A stretch of 64,000 nt of DNA from Bathymodiolus brooksi (lineage: Eukaryota; Mollusca; Bivalvia; Mytilida; Modiolidae), in the NCBI GenBank assembly GCA_963680875.1, contig OY804582.1:56996646-57060645 (forward strand), read 5' to 3'. A program made the position numbers and the translations under genes. The notes under the pieces were generated by a model. It ran no database searches. It was not told the origin of the DNA and saw nothing but the letters and a program-made list of their open reading frames with translations. Positions 10,970 through 21,654 of this stretch are shown one piece after another; the first letter of the stretch is position 1; each line of letters starts with the position of its first letter.

Positions 10970-13900
10970 CATTTTTGATGATCATAAATTGTTTTAAATG
11001 TATGAAATTGTTTCTGAGGAGCTGTTTCGTAGTGCCCGTTATCTTGGATTTCAGATCGGCCCCAAAAATAACAACTCTGGTAGATGTATACTATAGTATC
11101 ATTTTTGCATGATTTTGCTAAAATATTTCAAATTGTTTCTGAGAAGTTGTTTTTATAATATTTCCTGTAGAGTCCTATAACTGTGTTACACTAAGTTCTG
11201 TAGTGGGGATCTTCTTTGATGCTGGATGAACTACTAGTAGTAGAGAACCATTAAATGAATCTGTTTACAATATCACAATTTAATATTCCAAGAGGTTCAA
11301 GAGATTTAAAAAAAAACTCAGAATGCATTACTGTCCTTGGCAGCCATGCTAAATTGTTGATTAACATATGGACGATTCAAACTTTGTAAACTACCACCTA
11401 ATGTACAGTTCTGTCAATTGATCTGTCTGTTCTCATTGGCATATTGGTTGCACAAATGTTTTTTCAATGATTTTTGACGAGATCAAACTAATTTGCATAT
11501 AAACAATATTGGTTAAACTATAAGCTTCACAAAATACCCAAAGTGAATATGTTAAAGAAATGTTTATCAAAATAGAAATGACACAGTTTTTGCTATAAGT
11601 GTTTTACTCGCATATGACCGCATCATTTCACTGTGAGGGGAGGTTTGGGCCAATAAAACTAGTTTAACCCTGTCACTTTTATTTGAAGTGCCCGTACCAA
11701 GCCAGAAAAGTAATTAGTCATATATAATTGGTGTGTTAATTAGGTGTATTGATACTGCCTCTTTCTGAGATTTTTCTATTGGATTTTGGAACTATGCCAA
11801 CAGTGTGGTATTTTATGTTTTCCATTTTATTACCATATGATCTATTTATAGTAGCAGTGATTATGCTTGCTGGCTGGTTGGACCATCGGATACAATTTTA
11901 AAAAGGCATAGATTACCGTAAGCATGATTCTGGCCAAGTTTTGTTCAAATTGTCTCTGTGGTTTTAGAAGGGTAGATTAAAGTTCACACTGGGAAAATTA
12001 AAATGTTTTCTTTGAATACCAAAATCCTACATCTATCAACATCTGCCAGATCATGACTGGTAACTCATTCATTTATGGCCATCCAATCAAAGAAAGATAA
12101 ATAAATATTAATCGGTTAATTGGACAAAAGCTTTCAGGTGTGATTGGTTTTTACCTGAAGATTAGGAAAGTTCATACTGATTGGTCGATTGAAAATATGA
12201 CTCCTGATATGACCTTAAACTGGGTGTAGATAAATATCCAAGAAACATCTAATTTTTATTAGATTTAACTGAATATATAACCATGATATTTAGTGCAAAA
12301 TCTTAATTGAGATTTGCACTAAAACAATTAGACAAAATAAATCCTCTAAATAAATGATGTTGCATCACATTTATTTATAACAAAATTAGTACCGGTACCA
12401 TTTCATATGTATAACTAAAACATTAACAAACAAAAAATCAGAGATCCTGTAATCCGTCATCTGGTTTTCAATTTGATGCTTCAATATACTGAAAAAGTCT
12501 AAATATATGTTTAACAAATTAAAATTAATGCTGATTCCAGGTTAAAATGAATACATGCATAGATATCAAATTTATTGTGCACAACATGTTAACCTATTTT
12601 AGTAATGGCAGCTACGGTATATTGGATAGAGGTCAGGGTCATCACACAAAATTTTCAAAGTGGACCAACAAAAGAACATCTTGGCTGCCCAATTCTGTTT
12701 AATTTGGTTTATTGGTTTCTGAGAAGATTTGAATGTGATTTAGTTTAACAACATAAGTCTAAATTGCATAATCATCCAGTCCATTCCATAAAAATTTGCA
12801 CAGAGATATGCTGAACTACTCCTTGTCATGTAGCTGCAGTTTAAATTTTAGTTCATTTTGAGTTAAAACAAAGCAGTAATAGAGAATTGAAGATGTATTT
12901 CTTTTTTTTAGTAACAGAGGCCATCTTAAATGGAGTGCAAGGTTGTCAGATATAATTTTAAGAGGGGACCATCAAACAACCAAATTTTAAACTGTGGTAT
13001 CAGAAGAGATTAATTAAGTGTGAAAATTTTACAGTGGACAACCGACGCCATCTTGATGGGAAAGCTTGTGTGAGCTCAAAATCATTGTTCAGTCATTAGG
13101 TAACATAGCATAGTCTGTACCATGGATGGTTGGTTATAACTAGAGTATATATTCCATTCAATGGAATTTGAATTATCACTTCATTTACTTTTCGTTCGGA
13201 TCACTTTACATGAGAAAGAATTTTTTTACTAAAAGCATAAAATGAGTTTATTACATGTATTTTTCATTCTATATTTGTTCCTCCAGTGGTGCTAAATTTT
13301 ATGTTCATATGAAATTTACAGTCAAACCTGCCCATGTTCAACATAATATTTTTTCTTGTAATTAAATATCAGATATAATTATCCTATTCTGGTTGTAGCC
13401 AAATTCTGTATTACAATACTAAAGACAGATTTCATATTCATTTATAATAAATTGTCTATTTGAAAATTGAAGCAATACTAAATCAACATAATTACTTGTT
13501 TTTAACACCGGTATATATGTATCAGAAAAAACTGTTATTGCACAACCAAATCTTGTTTACCGGTAGTTCTAAAAGAAAATAAAAAAAATCAAATACCCAC
13601 TTCATACAACTATACAACATATAACTAACTACATGAATAGAATGAAAAGAATTCTTGGATATATGAAAATATTTCTTAAATAAATATTATGGATTCTGGA
13701 GAGAGAAAAAAAGTTATTACTATTAAAAAGTAATTTTAGTCATTTTCTGTCACGCAACATATATAAAAACTGCATGACCAGCAAGCAAAATATTTATAAA
13801 ATTATTAGAATCTAAATTCATATTTTTTTTCTTTAATACTACAAAAGTATTTAATAGATGAAGTCACAATAACTAAAACTCTGCATTTTTTACGTAAAAA

Positions 13901-14050
13901 TCATAGCAATTTTTCAATAACAAAATGATTCTACTTTTAACATTTAATTGTTGATATATTGATATAGAATATTCAATAACGGTAGTTATGAAGGTCGAGA
14001 CATAAATTATTGCAAGTATTCCAGCAAGTCTGATAGGACAAGCTGTGATA
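10970..14050. other. Intergenic, old diverged repeats, no gene
   Basis: Recurring phrases such as CCATCTTGGATTTCAG-like blocks, TTTCTGAGAAGWTGTTT and GGTCAGGGTCATCACACAAA mark decayed interspersed repeats. I found no exon with splice sites and no RNA gene. Confidence 0.4.
12289..12323. repeat. Short perfect-stem hairpin
   Basis: TTTAGTGCAAAATCTT pairs with its near-exact inverse GAGATTTGCACTAAA around a few bases. It is isolated; no function can be read from it. Confidence 0.6.
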
Positions 14051-14141
14051 CTAGTGGTAATGTATCTCAAGTCCTACAAAATTGCCATTATTACTTTTAT
14101 CGGTATCGTCATAATGTGTTTGATGCCCCACTGACCGATTG

Positions 14142-14181
14142 TTGTCAGTATCGATCAGAGTCAGTTAGCTGATACTGACAA
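14142..14181. repeat. Short inverted repeat TTGTCAGTATC...GATACTGACAA
   Basis: Two exact 11-bp arms lie 18 bases apart. It could be a remnant of a foldback element. Confidence 0.55.
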
Positions 14182-14807
14182 TATCATTTGGTGATATCAA
14201 ATGCAAAATGTCCAAAATACCAATAAATATTGTCAACAAATAATAACAAATCAAGAATTTTTGTATTTCAACAATCTAATTAACAATTATTTATCCACAC
14301 TTTTTCATTTTTTGTTTGCTTGATGGCTGAGTGGCCAAGCAAAAAAAAAATGAGCAAGTGCAGAGATCTAATTTTAACTAGATTCGTATTTCAATAGATT
14401 CCAGATATAATCGCAGAGGTAATAATGCACATATTATCTCCAGTGACTAGTACATGTAGGTTTAAAAAAAATGGCAAGGACCATACAATGATATGGAATG
14501 GTGAACCTGTTAAAATATGTCTTCCAATGATAAAATAGTTTTCTTGAAAAAACCTGATCACAAATTAATCTCAAACAAACAATACAATTTTCAATTATAA
14601 TCTTGATAAATTTATATGTTGTTGTTTTTGCTTTGTTTTAGAAGTGGTTTGATTCTTTGTAAATTCTTCTCGTCAACAGACATCTACTAATCTGAAAAGA
14701 TAAATAATATTACCATTAATTATCATTAATTATTATTGATAAGTATTCACAAACTAGTTTAATTGATTATAAAAAAATACTTAATCAAACCTTTTACAAA
14801 AATACAT

Positions 14808-15045
14808 TCATGAATGGGATTTGAACTCACAACTTTAGTGGTGATAGGCACTAATTGCATAGGTAGTTGTCAATCCAACTACAATATGATAACGATGGCC
14901 CCTCTGCCTAAAGTGACTGAAAAACTTGATCACATACATGTATTGATCACATAAGGCTGTATCTAGTATACCTCATCATCGACAGTAATCAAACTCAAAA
15001 CTGTAGTTGTGATATGCACTGATAGTATTGGTAGATGTTAATCAA
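14808..15045 (-). mobile_element. Two SINE-A head fragments in tandem
   Basis: At 14808-14912 the minus strand carries the head from AGGGGCCATCG to GAGTTCAAATCCC. At 14925-15045 a more diverged head follows in the same orientation. Both lack core and tail. Confidence 0.6.
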
Positions 15046-15049
15046 AACC

Positions 15050-15404
15050 GCATTGGTGGTGTAATGGTTAGCGTGCTCGCCTCGAGTGTGGTAAATTGTG
15101 AGTTTGAGCTCAGATCGTGTTAAACCAAAGACTATAAAATTGGTATTTGTTGCTTCTCCACTAAGCACGCAGTATTAAGTAGAAAGACACTGGATGGCTC
15201 GGAATCAGGATAATGTGTCCGAGTGGGGCGACATGTCTATCCACGAACTGTTGTTTCAGTGAGTTAGCACTATAAAAATCCAACTAAGCGTGTTGGTCTA
15301 GTACAAAGCGGACCTCATAATCATTTCATTGAAAATTAACTTGTTCTCGCCATGATATTGCTGAAAAATTGCTGAGTTAGTGTTAAACAACAATCACTCA
15401 CTCA
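15050..15404 (+). mobile_element. SINE-B copy, full length
   Basis: Head CATTGGTGGTGTAATGGTTA then GCGTGCTCGCC, body AAAATTGGTATTTGTTGCTT and GTGTCCGAGTGGGGCGACAT, tail CGCCATGATATTGCTGAAAA, TTAAACAACAATCACTCACT. It lies just beyond the 3' end of ATOX1. Confidence 0.88.
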
Positions 15405-15947
15405 GTTCCCAACGTTAATCAAACTGCCATAAGATATGAATCATGGTCATGACGGTAAAACATGTATTCAACCTTATATTCAATGTACAGTGAACCTTGT
15501 CTAAACTGAACCTCTTTGGGACAAATTTTTGAGTTTGGAATAGAAAGGTGTTCTGTTTATACAGGTTAAAGTAACAAAGATTTCCTACACTGGGATTTTA
15601 TTTAAAGTTTGGTTTATGCAGGATTCTGGTTTATTCAGGATTTGGTTTACAGATGGACAAAAGACAACAACAGTAACAGATCTATACCTATAACATAATA
15701 TGATTTCAAAATTTGTGTAGTTCTATAAAAAGTTTGAAATCAAATTTATTCTGCTTTTTATGGTCCCTGACCTCGTGTCTACATTTCAAATTATTTGCTT
15801 AAAGAGGAACTAAAGTAAAATTTAGTAGATACTAAAATTAGTATTTAAATTTTTTTTTTTGCAAATGAAGGGACATAACTCCAGAATAGAAAAAGTAGTA
15901 AATTCTGAATTAGACTGCATCATTCCATACCTTTCTACAATCATTAT

Positions 15948-18900
15948 TTATCCTTTAAATGAGACTTCTATTCCTGTTTTCTTTAATACTTCTAAGACCT
16001 CATCTGATGACATAGAAGAGGTTACCTTCACGGTCTTTGTTCCAACATCAGTGACTACTTCACTTACTTTATCTACAAAAAGTTTAAAATACAGTACTGT
16101 AAAAAAAAAACTTACTTTGTCTATAAAAAGATAAAATACATGTATTGCAAAAAAAAAAACTACAGATTTCTTGTCAGACATGTTAAATTTTATTTCCACA
16201 TTGCATTATAGTTATAGGTTAAGGGCTTATGATGTTTAACGGCACTTAAATATTTCAGTTACATCTTAGAAGTCAGTTTTATTGATGGAGGAAACCGGAG
16301 TACCGGGGGAAAACCACTGACATACCACAATCACTGACAAATTTTATCACATAATGTTGTATTGAGTACACCTCGATATGAGTGGGATTCTAACTCACAA
16401 CTTTAGTGGTGATAGGCACTGATTACATAGGTAGTTGTTAATTCAACTATCATACAATCACGATGGCCCCTATATATTATTTACACAAAGCCTTTATAGT
16501 TATATTCTGACATTAAAATCGATTAGAAGTATGAAAAAAAGTCAAACTGACCTACAAACTTGCAATAGAGTAGGCCACCAACTTTGCATAGAAATTGGTT
16601 AATCAATTCATTAAGAGTTAAATTAGAGTCTCACAATATTATCTCCATCCAAGTATTTGTTTTATCTAAATTAAGGTTTATTCCAGATTTAAAAAAAAAC
16701 TGGGAGATTGAAATGCACTTTTTGGATACCCCAATCACCTGTTGAACAATATTAAATTGTATCGGCTGAATGCTGACAAAAGAAAGCTTCCATAGATGAT
16801 AGTGCCATAATTAATCAATGAGGTCAAAAACAACCCTTATTTGTTGTTGTTTTTTTATACCCTGTGGTGAATTGTATCGTTTTTTATTATTCATTAGACG
16901 TAAAGGTTAGCGTGCTCGCCTCGAGTGCGGTAGATCGTGGGATCGAGCCCCTGGTGGGTCAAACCAAAGACTATAAAATTGGTATTTGTTGCTTCTCCGC
17001 TAAGCGTGCAGCATTAAGGAGAAAGAGCAAAGACTGGTTGGCTCGGAATCAGAATAATGTGTCCGAGTGGGGGCGACATGTCTATCCGTGGACTGTTGCT
17101 TCAGTGAGGTAGAATTATAAAAATCCAACTCAGCATGTTGGTCTAGTACAAAGCAGACCTCATCATCATCTCATTGAAAATTAACTTGTTCTCGCCATGA
17201 TATAGCTGAAAAATTGCTGAATTGGTGCTAAACAACAATCACTCACTCACTATTATTCATTGTTTGAATATTTGTTAAATTTGTCAAGTTAAAATCAGAA
17301 GATTTTGGACATACCTCCTTGTTTTCCTAGCACCTTCTTGGCAGCATTAGCACAACCTTCACATGTCATCTCCATGTGGAACTCATAGGTCTATAAAACA
17401 AAAGAACTGATATGTGTACATGTATATCAACTGTAATAAATTTTTTAAAAATATATATAGTTTATCTATGATTCAGTTTTACTGAGATTTTGCCAAAATA
17501 TGAAAACAGAAGGTTTGCAATATTATGAAAAGCTTTGTTATACATTGCAATGCATTTTTTACAAGATTGACAGAAATTTTGGAAAAAAATAGTTATTCCC
17601 GGCTTGATAAAACTGTCGACTATTGATTGGTCAATGAATTTAGCGTACAAAACCAAGGTACTTCGGATTGTATTTACTTATTGTCACGAGGGGTCACTAT
17701 GTTGCTATACATTGTACATGTCAAACTCAAATATTAATCTCAAAGCGCTTTGCATCCCACATGGAGAAGAACGGACGAAATTCTTGAGAGAAAAAAAATT
17801 AAAATATTGAATTCTTAAATTGTTTTATCTTACCACCAGCTCACTCAAGACATATTTTTTCATCAATAGAATTCTTTACCCTATTACTGGTGATGTCACG
17901 AGTATATTGTACCGCTATCCAAGTGACAATACACACCAAATACAAAAAAAATGAATTACAACAAAACAAGAGAAACGTTGAAAATTAGCTAATGGTAGAG
18001 TGGTACTAAAGATGTCACCTTACACTTTGTCACAATGCATCCAAATTTTCACCTGAGCTATGACATTCTAGTCTGTATGTACAAAATGTTATGATTACAT
18101 TACAAAAAGAACAAGAAAATCCACTAAATTGAGATTGTGCCATCCTTCAGCACCACTGTACAGCCTTCACCTTTGCCTCAGGCTATATAGAAGTGCTTCA
18201 GGTGGTACAATCTCAATGCCCACGAGTAGACAAGTAGAAAATTAGCATTACAACATCATGTTCTTTCTTTGACTTTGTCCATACTGCGTCATATAGACAT
18301 TGTATTTTGGTCTCTGAGCACAAGTCTTATGATACTATTACTAGGATATATATTGCTCATTGCTCAGGTTGCACCTGCTCTTAATAGTATACTTTTCAAA
18401 ATATATTAATAATATTAATACAGACACAGGTGACAGTATCGTTTATTCTTCTCTTTTCTTTTTTTATAAGGGGACTGATTTACATGGGGCCAGATCGACT
18501 GGAAATCGGTTGACTATTTATGTATTGCATAAAAGTCTACTTTCCGATTGGTCATGTTGGTAAGAACAAGTGCCCATCATCCCATGTCATTGTCACTGTC
18601 AACACGACAGCATGTACACCATGATATGATGCCGGCCCCAGCCGGTGATACTAAACAGAGTCTACTAGAGTCAACTACTGAAATAACGCAAAATAAACAT
18701 GTAAAAGTATTGCATTACTTTGTAGATGATATTAAATGACTTACATTTGTAAATGATATTTTTAAGTTAATTTTATTGATGTTTTAGTTCTCACGGAGTG
18801 AAAATATACAAGAAAGATCGGTGCGATTTACTTCCGGTTTACCAAAATAGAGACAAGTAACTTTTATACTCAATACTTTTAAGAACTCAATAAAAAAAAA

Positions 18901-21654
18901 TGCTTTTTTATTATGAATAAAGGTTTATATTACACAATACAGTGATTTTCAGCTTTTTCTGGTATGAAAATTTAGCTATTTATTTGTCTTTTCTTCAATT
19001 GAGCTATATAGATGGTGTACGGCTGTGTGTTAGAGACGACAAATATGGATGGGCTGTTGTTGAGAAGTCTACAAATCATTGTGTAGTAAGATGGGTGCTA
19101 AATTTTTTTGATTTTTAATATAATGCAAGCAGTGTTTTAATTAAATTGTGATTAAAGGGGAGATCAAACGACTGTTATGAGTTCAAATGTTATCTGGCTG
19201 AAAATGGAATTAAGCATACCCGTGTAAAACCTTTAACTGGGTGCGATCAAATGGATTGGTGGAAAATTTTAACAAATGTCTGAATAAAACCATTCGTGTA
19301 GCTACAATTGAAAGAAAAAACTGGAAAGAAGAATTGTATAACTTTCTATTAAATTATCGTGCGACACCGCATACCACAACTGGACGTACACCGTCAGAGC
19401 TTCTATTTAGCAGAATTATTAAAACAAAAGTGCCGCAAGTGATTAAGTCACGAGTACCAAGAAGTCTTAAGACAAGAGATGCACAGAGAAAATCTCAATG
19501 TAAATAATATGCAGACAAAAACAAAAGTGCTATGGTAAATAAATTTTATGTAGGTCAAAATGTACTTCTAGCAAAGCGTGAAGGAAATAAGATGTCAAGT
19601 GTTTTCGAAAACAAACTCTACAAAGTAATTAGACAGAAAGGAAGTAATCTGTTAGTAAAATCTGAGAATGGACAAACTTTCTACGGAAACGTTTCTCACG
19701 TTCGACATTATGAACACAATGCAGATGTGTACGTTCGTTTAAAGTGATGTGCTGTCTGATTAATACATGGATTTGTCTTTGTGGTGTGATAAGGAGAAAG
19801 ACTTGTGTGTTTATGAAATATAAATCAAGTTTAAGTATTTTGATAAGAATCATAAGATATTGTTAGAGACATTTTAGAAGTGATAGTAATGATTTGACCA
19901 TTTTGTGTTTTTCATTGCTTTCTCAATATGCTATCTCTAGAATGACTTTAAAATAAAGAACAGTAATAATAATTGTTCATCTGTTTAATGTTAAAGATAA
20001 TGTGATTCAATCTAAAACAAGGAAGGGGTGTAATATACAATGTGTCAATAGTGTGTGGGTGGAGCTTACTCCATGTGTCTTATGTTTGACCTCTCCATGT
20101 TGCATGCACTCTGTAAAGTGAACTTAGATTAGATTATAGTATAGAAATGAAAGGTTGTCTGGTTTAATTATATAGCGTTCCCCACGTCCTGTACAAACAT
20201 TACATAAAAAAAAAATCCTAGATTCTTTCTTAATGTCCATATATAAAATAAAATTCATACAACAGTATTGCAGTAATAAATTTGTTTATTCAAGTGTCAC
20301 ATTATGCCTGCCATAAAATATCCAAGTCATACCATTAATTCAATCAATATCCAGCCGAGGTTAAATAAACAAGACACGATAAAATACAAATTGTCAAACG
20401 ATGGCAAATTTCGTCATGAGTAAATTACGATAATGACCTCATTAATGTTTAATTGATAATTAAGACATTAACAACAAACTACATGTATCTCTTTTTAATA
20501 ACATATTGAATAATTAAATGATTATGATTTTATGTCTTAAAACAAACACAACATCTAGCCATCCAGTCCATCATTGTTTGACAGAAAATGTATCACTCGA
20601 CAATGGATATATATATTTATAAATATTTTTATTTTTTAAAATATTTTTATATCGATTGATTGATTGATTGATTGGTGTTTAACGTCCAGCGAGCAATTTT
20701 TCAGCTATATACATTTTTGTCACGGATTCTTCAAATATTTTTATATAAATGATTTGCAATTTAAATGCACAGATGACAAACATTCACCGGACTGCAGTTA
20801 TCAACACATATACATGTATTTATAAATCATAAACCATATTGGTTAAGCAGAGTTATCGTTCCTGATGATGTCTTGAAAATCTACACATGCAAAAGTTCAT
20901 GAAAAAAAAAATGTATAAAACACGATTAATAAGGATAACAAAAATTGTGCATGTGTAAAACTTGTCAGCATTTTATAATTAAAATACTTGGCTTTATTGA
21001 TATTGATTTTGTATCTTATGTATGTATCATCATCTCATGTGTTCATTTTAATGAACTTCAGATACGGTACGTCAAGCATTTTCATATCATAAACCGATGC
21101 TGATTTTAAATTTAGAAGCGCTTTTATTTTAATTTAAAACTTAACTTAACGGTACTTAAATTTTGCTTTGACAAACATGAATCTGACCTAAATTTCAACA
21201 TGCATGTGCTTTAAAAATGTGATTTAATACTCAAATACCACTTATGAGTTATTGACAAACATGATATTTCATATCTCAGTCGAAAAGAACTATACAAGTT
21301 ACTTGTCTCTTTTTTGGTAAGCGGGAAGTAAATCGCGCCGTTCTTTCTTGTTTATTTTCAATCCGACGTCCGTGAGAACTAAAACATCAATAAAATTAAC
21401 TTAAAAATATCATTTAAGTCATTTAATATCATCTACAAAGTAATGCACTACTCTTACATGTTTATTTTGGGTTATTTCAGTAGTTGACTCTAGTAAACTC
21501 TGTTTAGTAACACGCCAGCTGTTAACTTCAGTGTTCATCACACTTTCTGTACAACATTTTAAACAAACTTACAGACGAAAATTGTGATACTGATGACATT
21601 GTCAAGTCTCTGAGAAGAAAAAGAAAACTTTTTATCAGAACATACCTGAGACAT
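15948..21654 (-). CDS. ATOX1: ATOX1, copper transport protein (copper metallochaperone)
   Basis: Small cytosolic HMA-domain chaperone that carries Cu(I) to the Golgi copper ATPases. Three coding exons on the minus strand: 21646-21654 (codes MSQ; donor CAG|GTATG), 17315-17390 (TYEFHMEMTCEGC...; acceptor TTATAG, donor GGAG|GTATG) and 15948-16072 (acceptor TTTGTAG, ends in TAA). Phases agree (0, then 1) and the product is 69 aa against 68 in human. The Cu-binding motif MTCEGC is at residues 11-16 (Cys13, Cys16), and the C-terminus has LKKTGIEVSF, aligning with LKKTGKTVSY in human. The loop lysine corresponding to human Lys60 is isoleucine here. Exons 2 and 3 are secure. The 9-nt first exon is inferred from its start, donor, phase and divergent position next to ASAH1. 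Intron 1 (4.3 kb) holds a TIR element; the exon 3 acceptor is duplicated (see 16063-16158). Confidence 0.9.
16063..16158 (-). repeat. 48-bp tandem duplication over the ATOX1 exon 3 splice acceptor
   Basis: Two 48-bp units (16063-16110 and 16111-16158) share CTTACTTTRTCTAYAAAAAG, then AAAATAC and a poly-A run (plus-strand view). Each carries, on the minus strand, a pyrimidine tract, an AG and the first 10 bases of exon 3. The upstream acceptor would start the exon at 16120 and add 48 nt with no stop, giving the in-frame insert DKVSFFFTVLYFKLFV. Confidence 0.88.
16229..16469 (-). mobile_element. SINE-A copy in ATOX1 intron 2
   Basis: Minus-strand head GGGGCCATCGTGATTGTATG, box-B-like GAGTTAGAATCCCACTC, core CCGGTACTCCGGTTTCCTCC and tail GTGCCGTTAAACATC. 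Confidence 0.8.
16899..17252 (+). mobile_element. SINE-B copy in ATOX1 intron 2, antisense to the gene
   Basis: AAAGGTTAGCGTGCTCGCCT, GGGATCGAGCCCCTGG, GTTGCTTCTCCGCTAAGCGT and tail CAACAATCACTCACTCAC; only the first bases of the head differ from the copy at 15050. Confidence 0.85.
18128..18217. repeat. Foldback with ~20-bp arms in ATOX1 intron 1
   Basis: ATTGAGATTGTGCCATCCTT pairs with AAGTGCTTCAGGTGGTACAA...CTCAAT read on the other strand. Arms are imperfect and the central part is relatively GC-rich. Confidence 0.6.
19009..19110 (+). pseudogene. Unidentified coding-like fragment inside the TIR element
   Basis: An open stretch with protein-like composition (IDGVRLCVRDDKYGW, then NHCVVRW) just upstream of the integrase remnant and in the same orientation. 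I do not recognise it. It may be an earlier piece of the same retroelement polyprotein or part of the host element. Confidence 0.3.
19165..19744 (+). pseudogene. Ty3/Gypsy integrase C-terminal half, broken
   Basis: Shows FKCYLAENGIKHTRVKPL, then after a frame break near 19236-19241 NGLVENFN (the Glu of the DDE triad is kept), FLLNYRATPHTTTGRTPSEL, a stop at 19505, and a C-terminal GPY/F-like domain (FYVGQNVLLAKREGNKMS, LYKVIRQKG, YGNVSHVRHY). The DNG motif with the second catalytic Asp is deleted, and reverse transcriptase, protease and gag are absent. The copy cannot be autonomous. Motif spelling fits the Mag-type Gypsy lineage, which includes the bivalve element Steamer; that placement is inference. 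Confidence 0.85.
20029..20204 (+). mobile_element. Solitary 3' LTR (176 bp) with polypurine tract
   Basis: A purine-rich AAAACAAGGAAGGGG (20014-20028) directly precedes TGTAATATACAA, and 176 bp later the sequence ends ACAAACATTACA. TGTAAT and ATTACA are the inverted LTR ends. It lies 285 bp after the integrase remnant, in the expected order. No 5' LTR is present. The Steamer element of soft-shell clams has LTRs of about 177 bp, so size and order agree with a Steamer-like element. Confidence 0.75.
20645..20715 (-). mobile_element. Isolated SINE tail module with (GATT)n
   Basis: (GATT)n then GGTGTTTAACGTCCAGCGAG and CAATTTTTCAGCTATATAC. It is the same 3' module found in SINE-A, SINE-B and the repeat at 60140, here without any head. 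Confidence 0.6.

Larger units (their letters stand above)
18639..21521. mobile_element. 2.9-kb element bounded by ~225-bp terminal inverted repeats
   Basis: Left arm 18639-18863 and right arm 21296-21521 are reverse complements with scattered differences. Shared blocks include CTAAACAGAGTYTACTAGAG, AAAATAAACATGTAA and GAGACAAGTAACTT. The outer ends read CAGCYGG. I see no clear target-site duplication. Inside lie a Gypsy integrase remnant (19165-19744) and a short LTR (20029-20204). It could be a DNA transposon that captured or was hit by a Gypsy element, or a Ginger-type element (DNA transposons with Gypsy-like integrase); the LTR and polypurine tract favour insertion of a real Gypsy copy. 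Confidence 0.8.

Noticed and set aside
15487..15660. Further MITE (CAGTGAACCTTGTCTAAACT)
   Set aside because: The start resembles the CAGTCAAACCT family, but no matching inverted end was found.
19241..19747. Host gene or active transposase
   Set aside because: It is a Gypsy integrase end with a stop, a frame break and loss of a catalytic motif.
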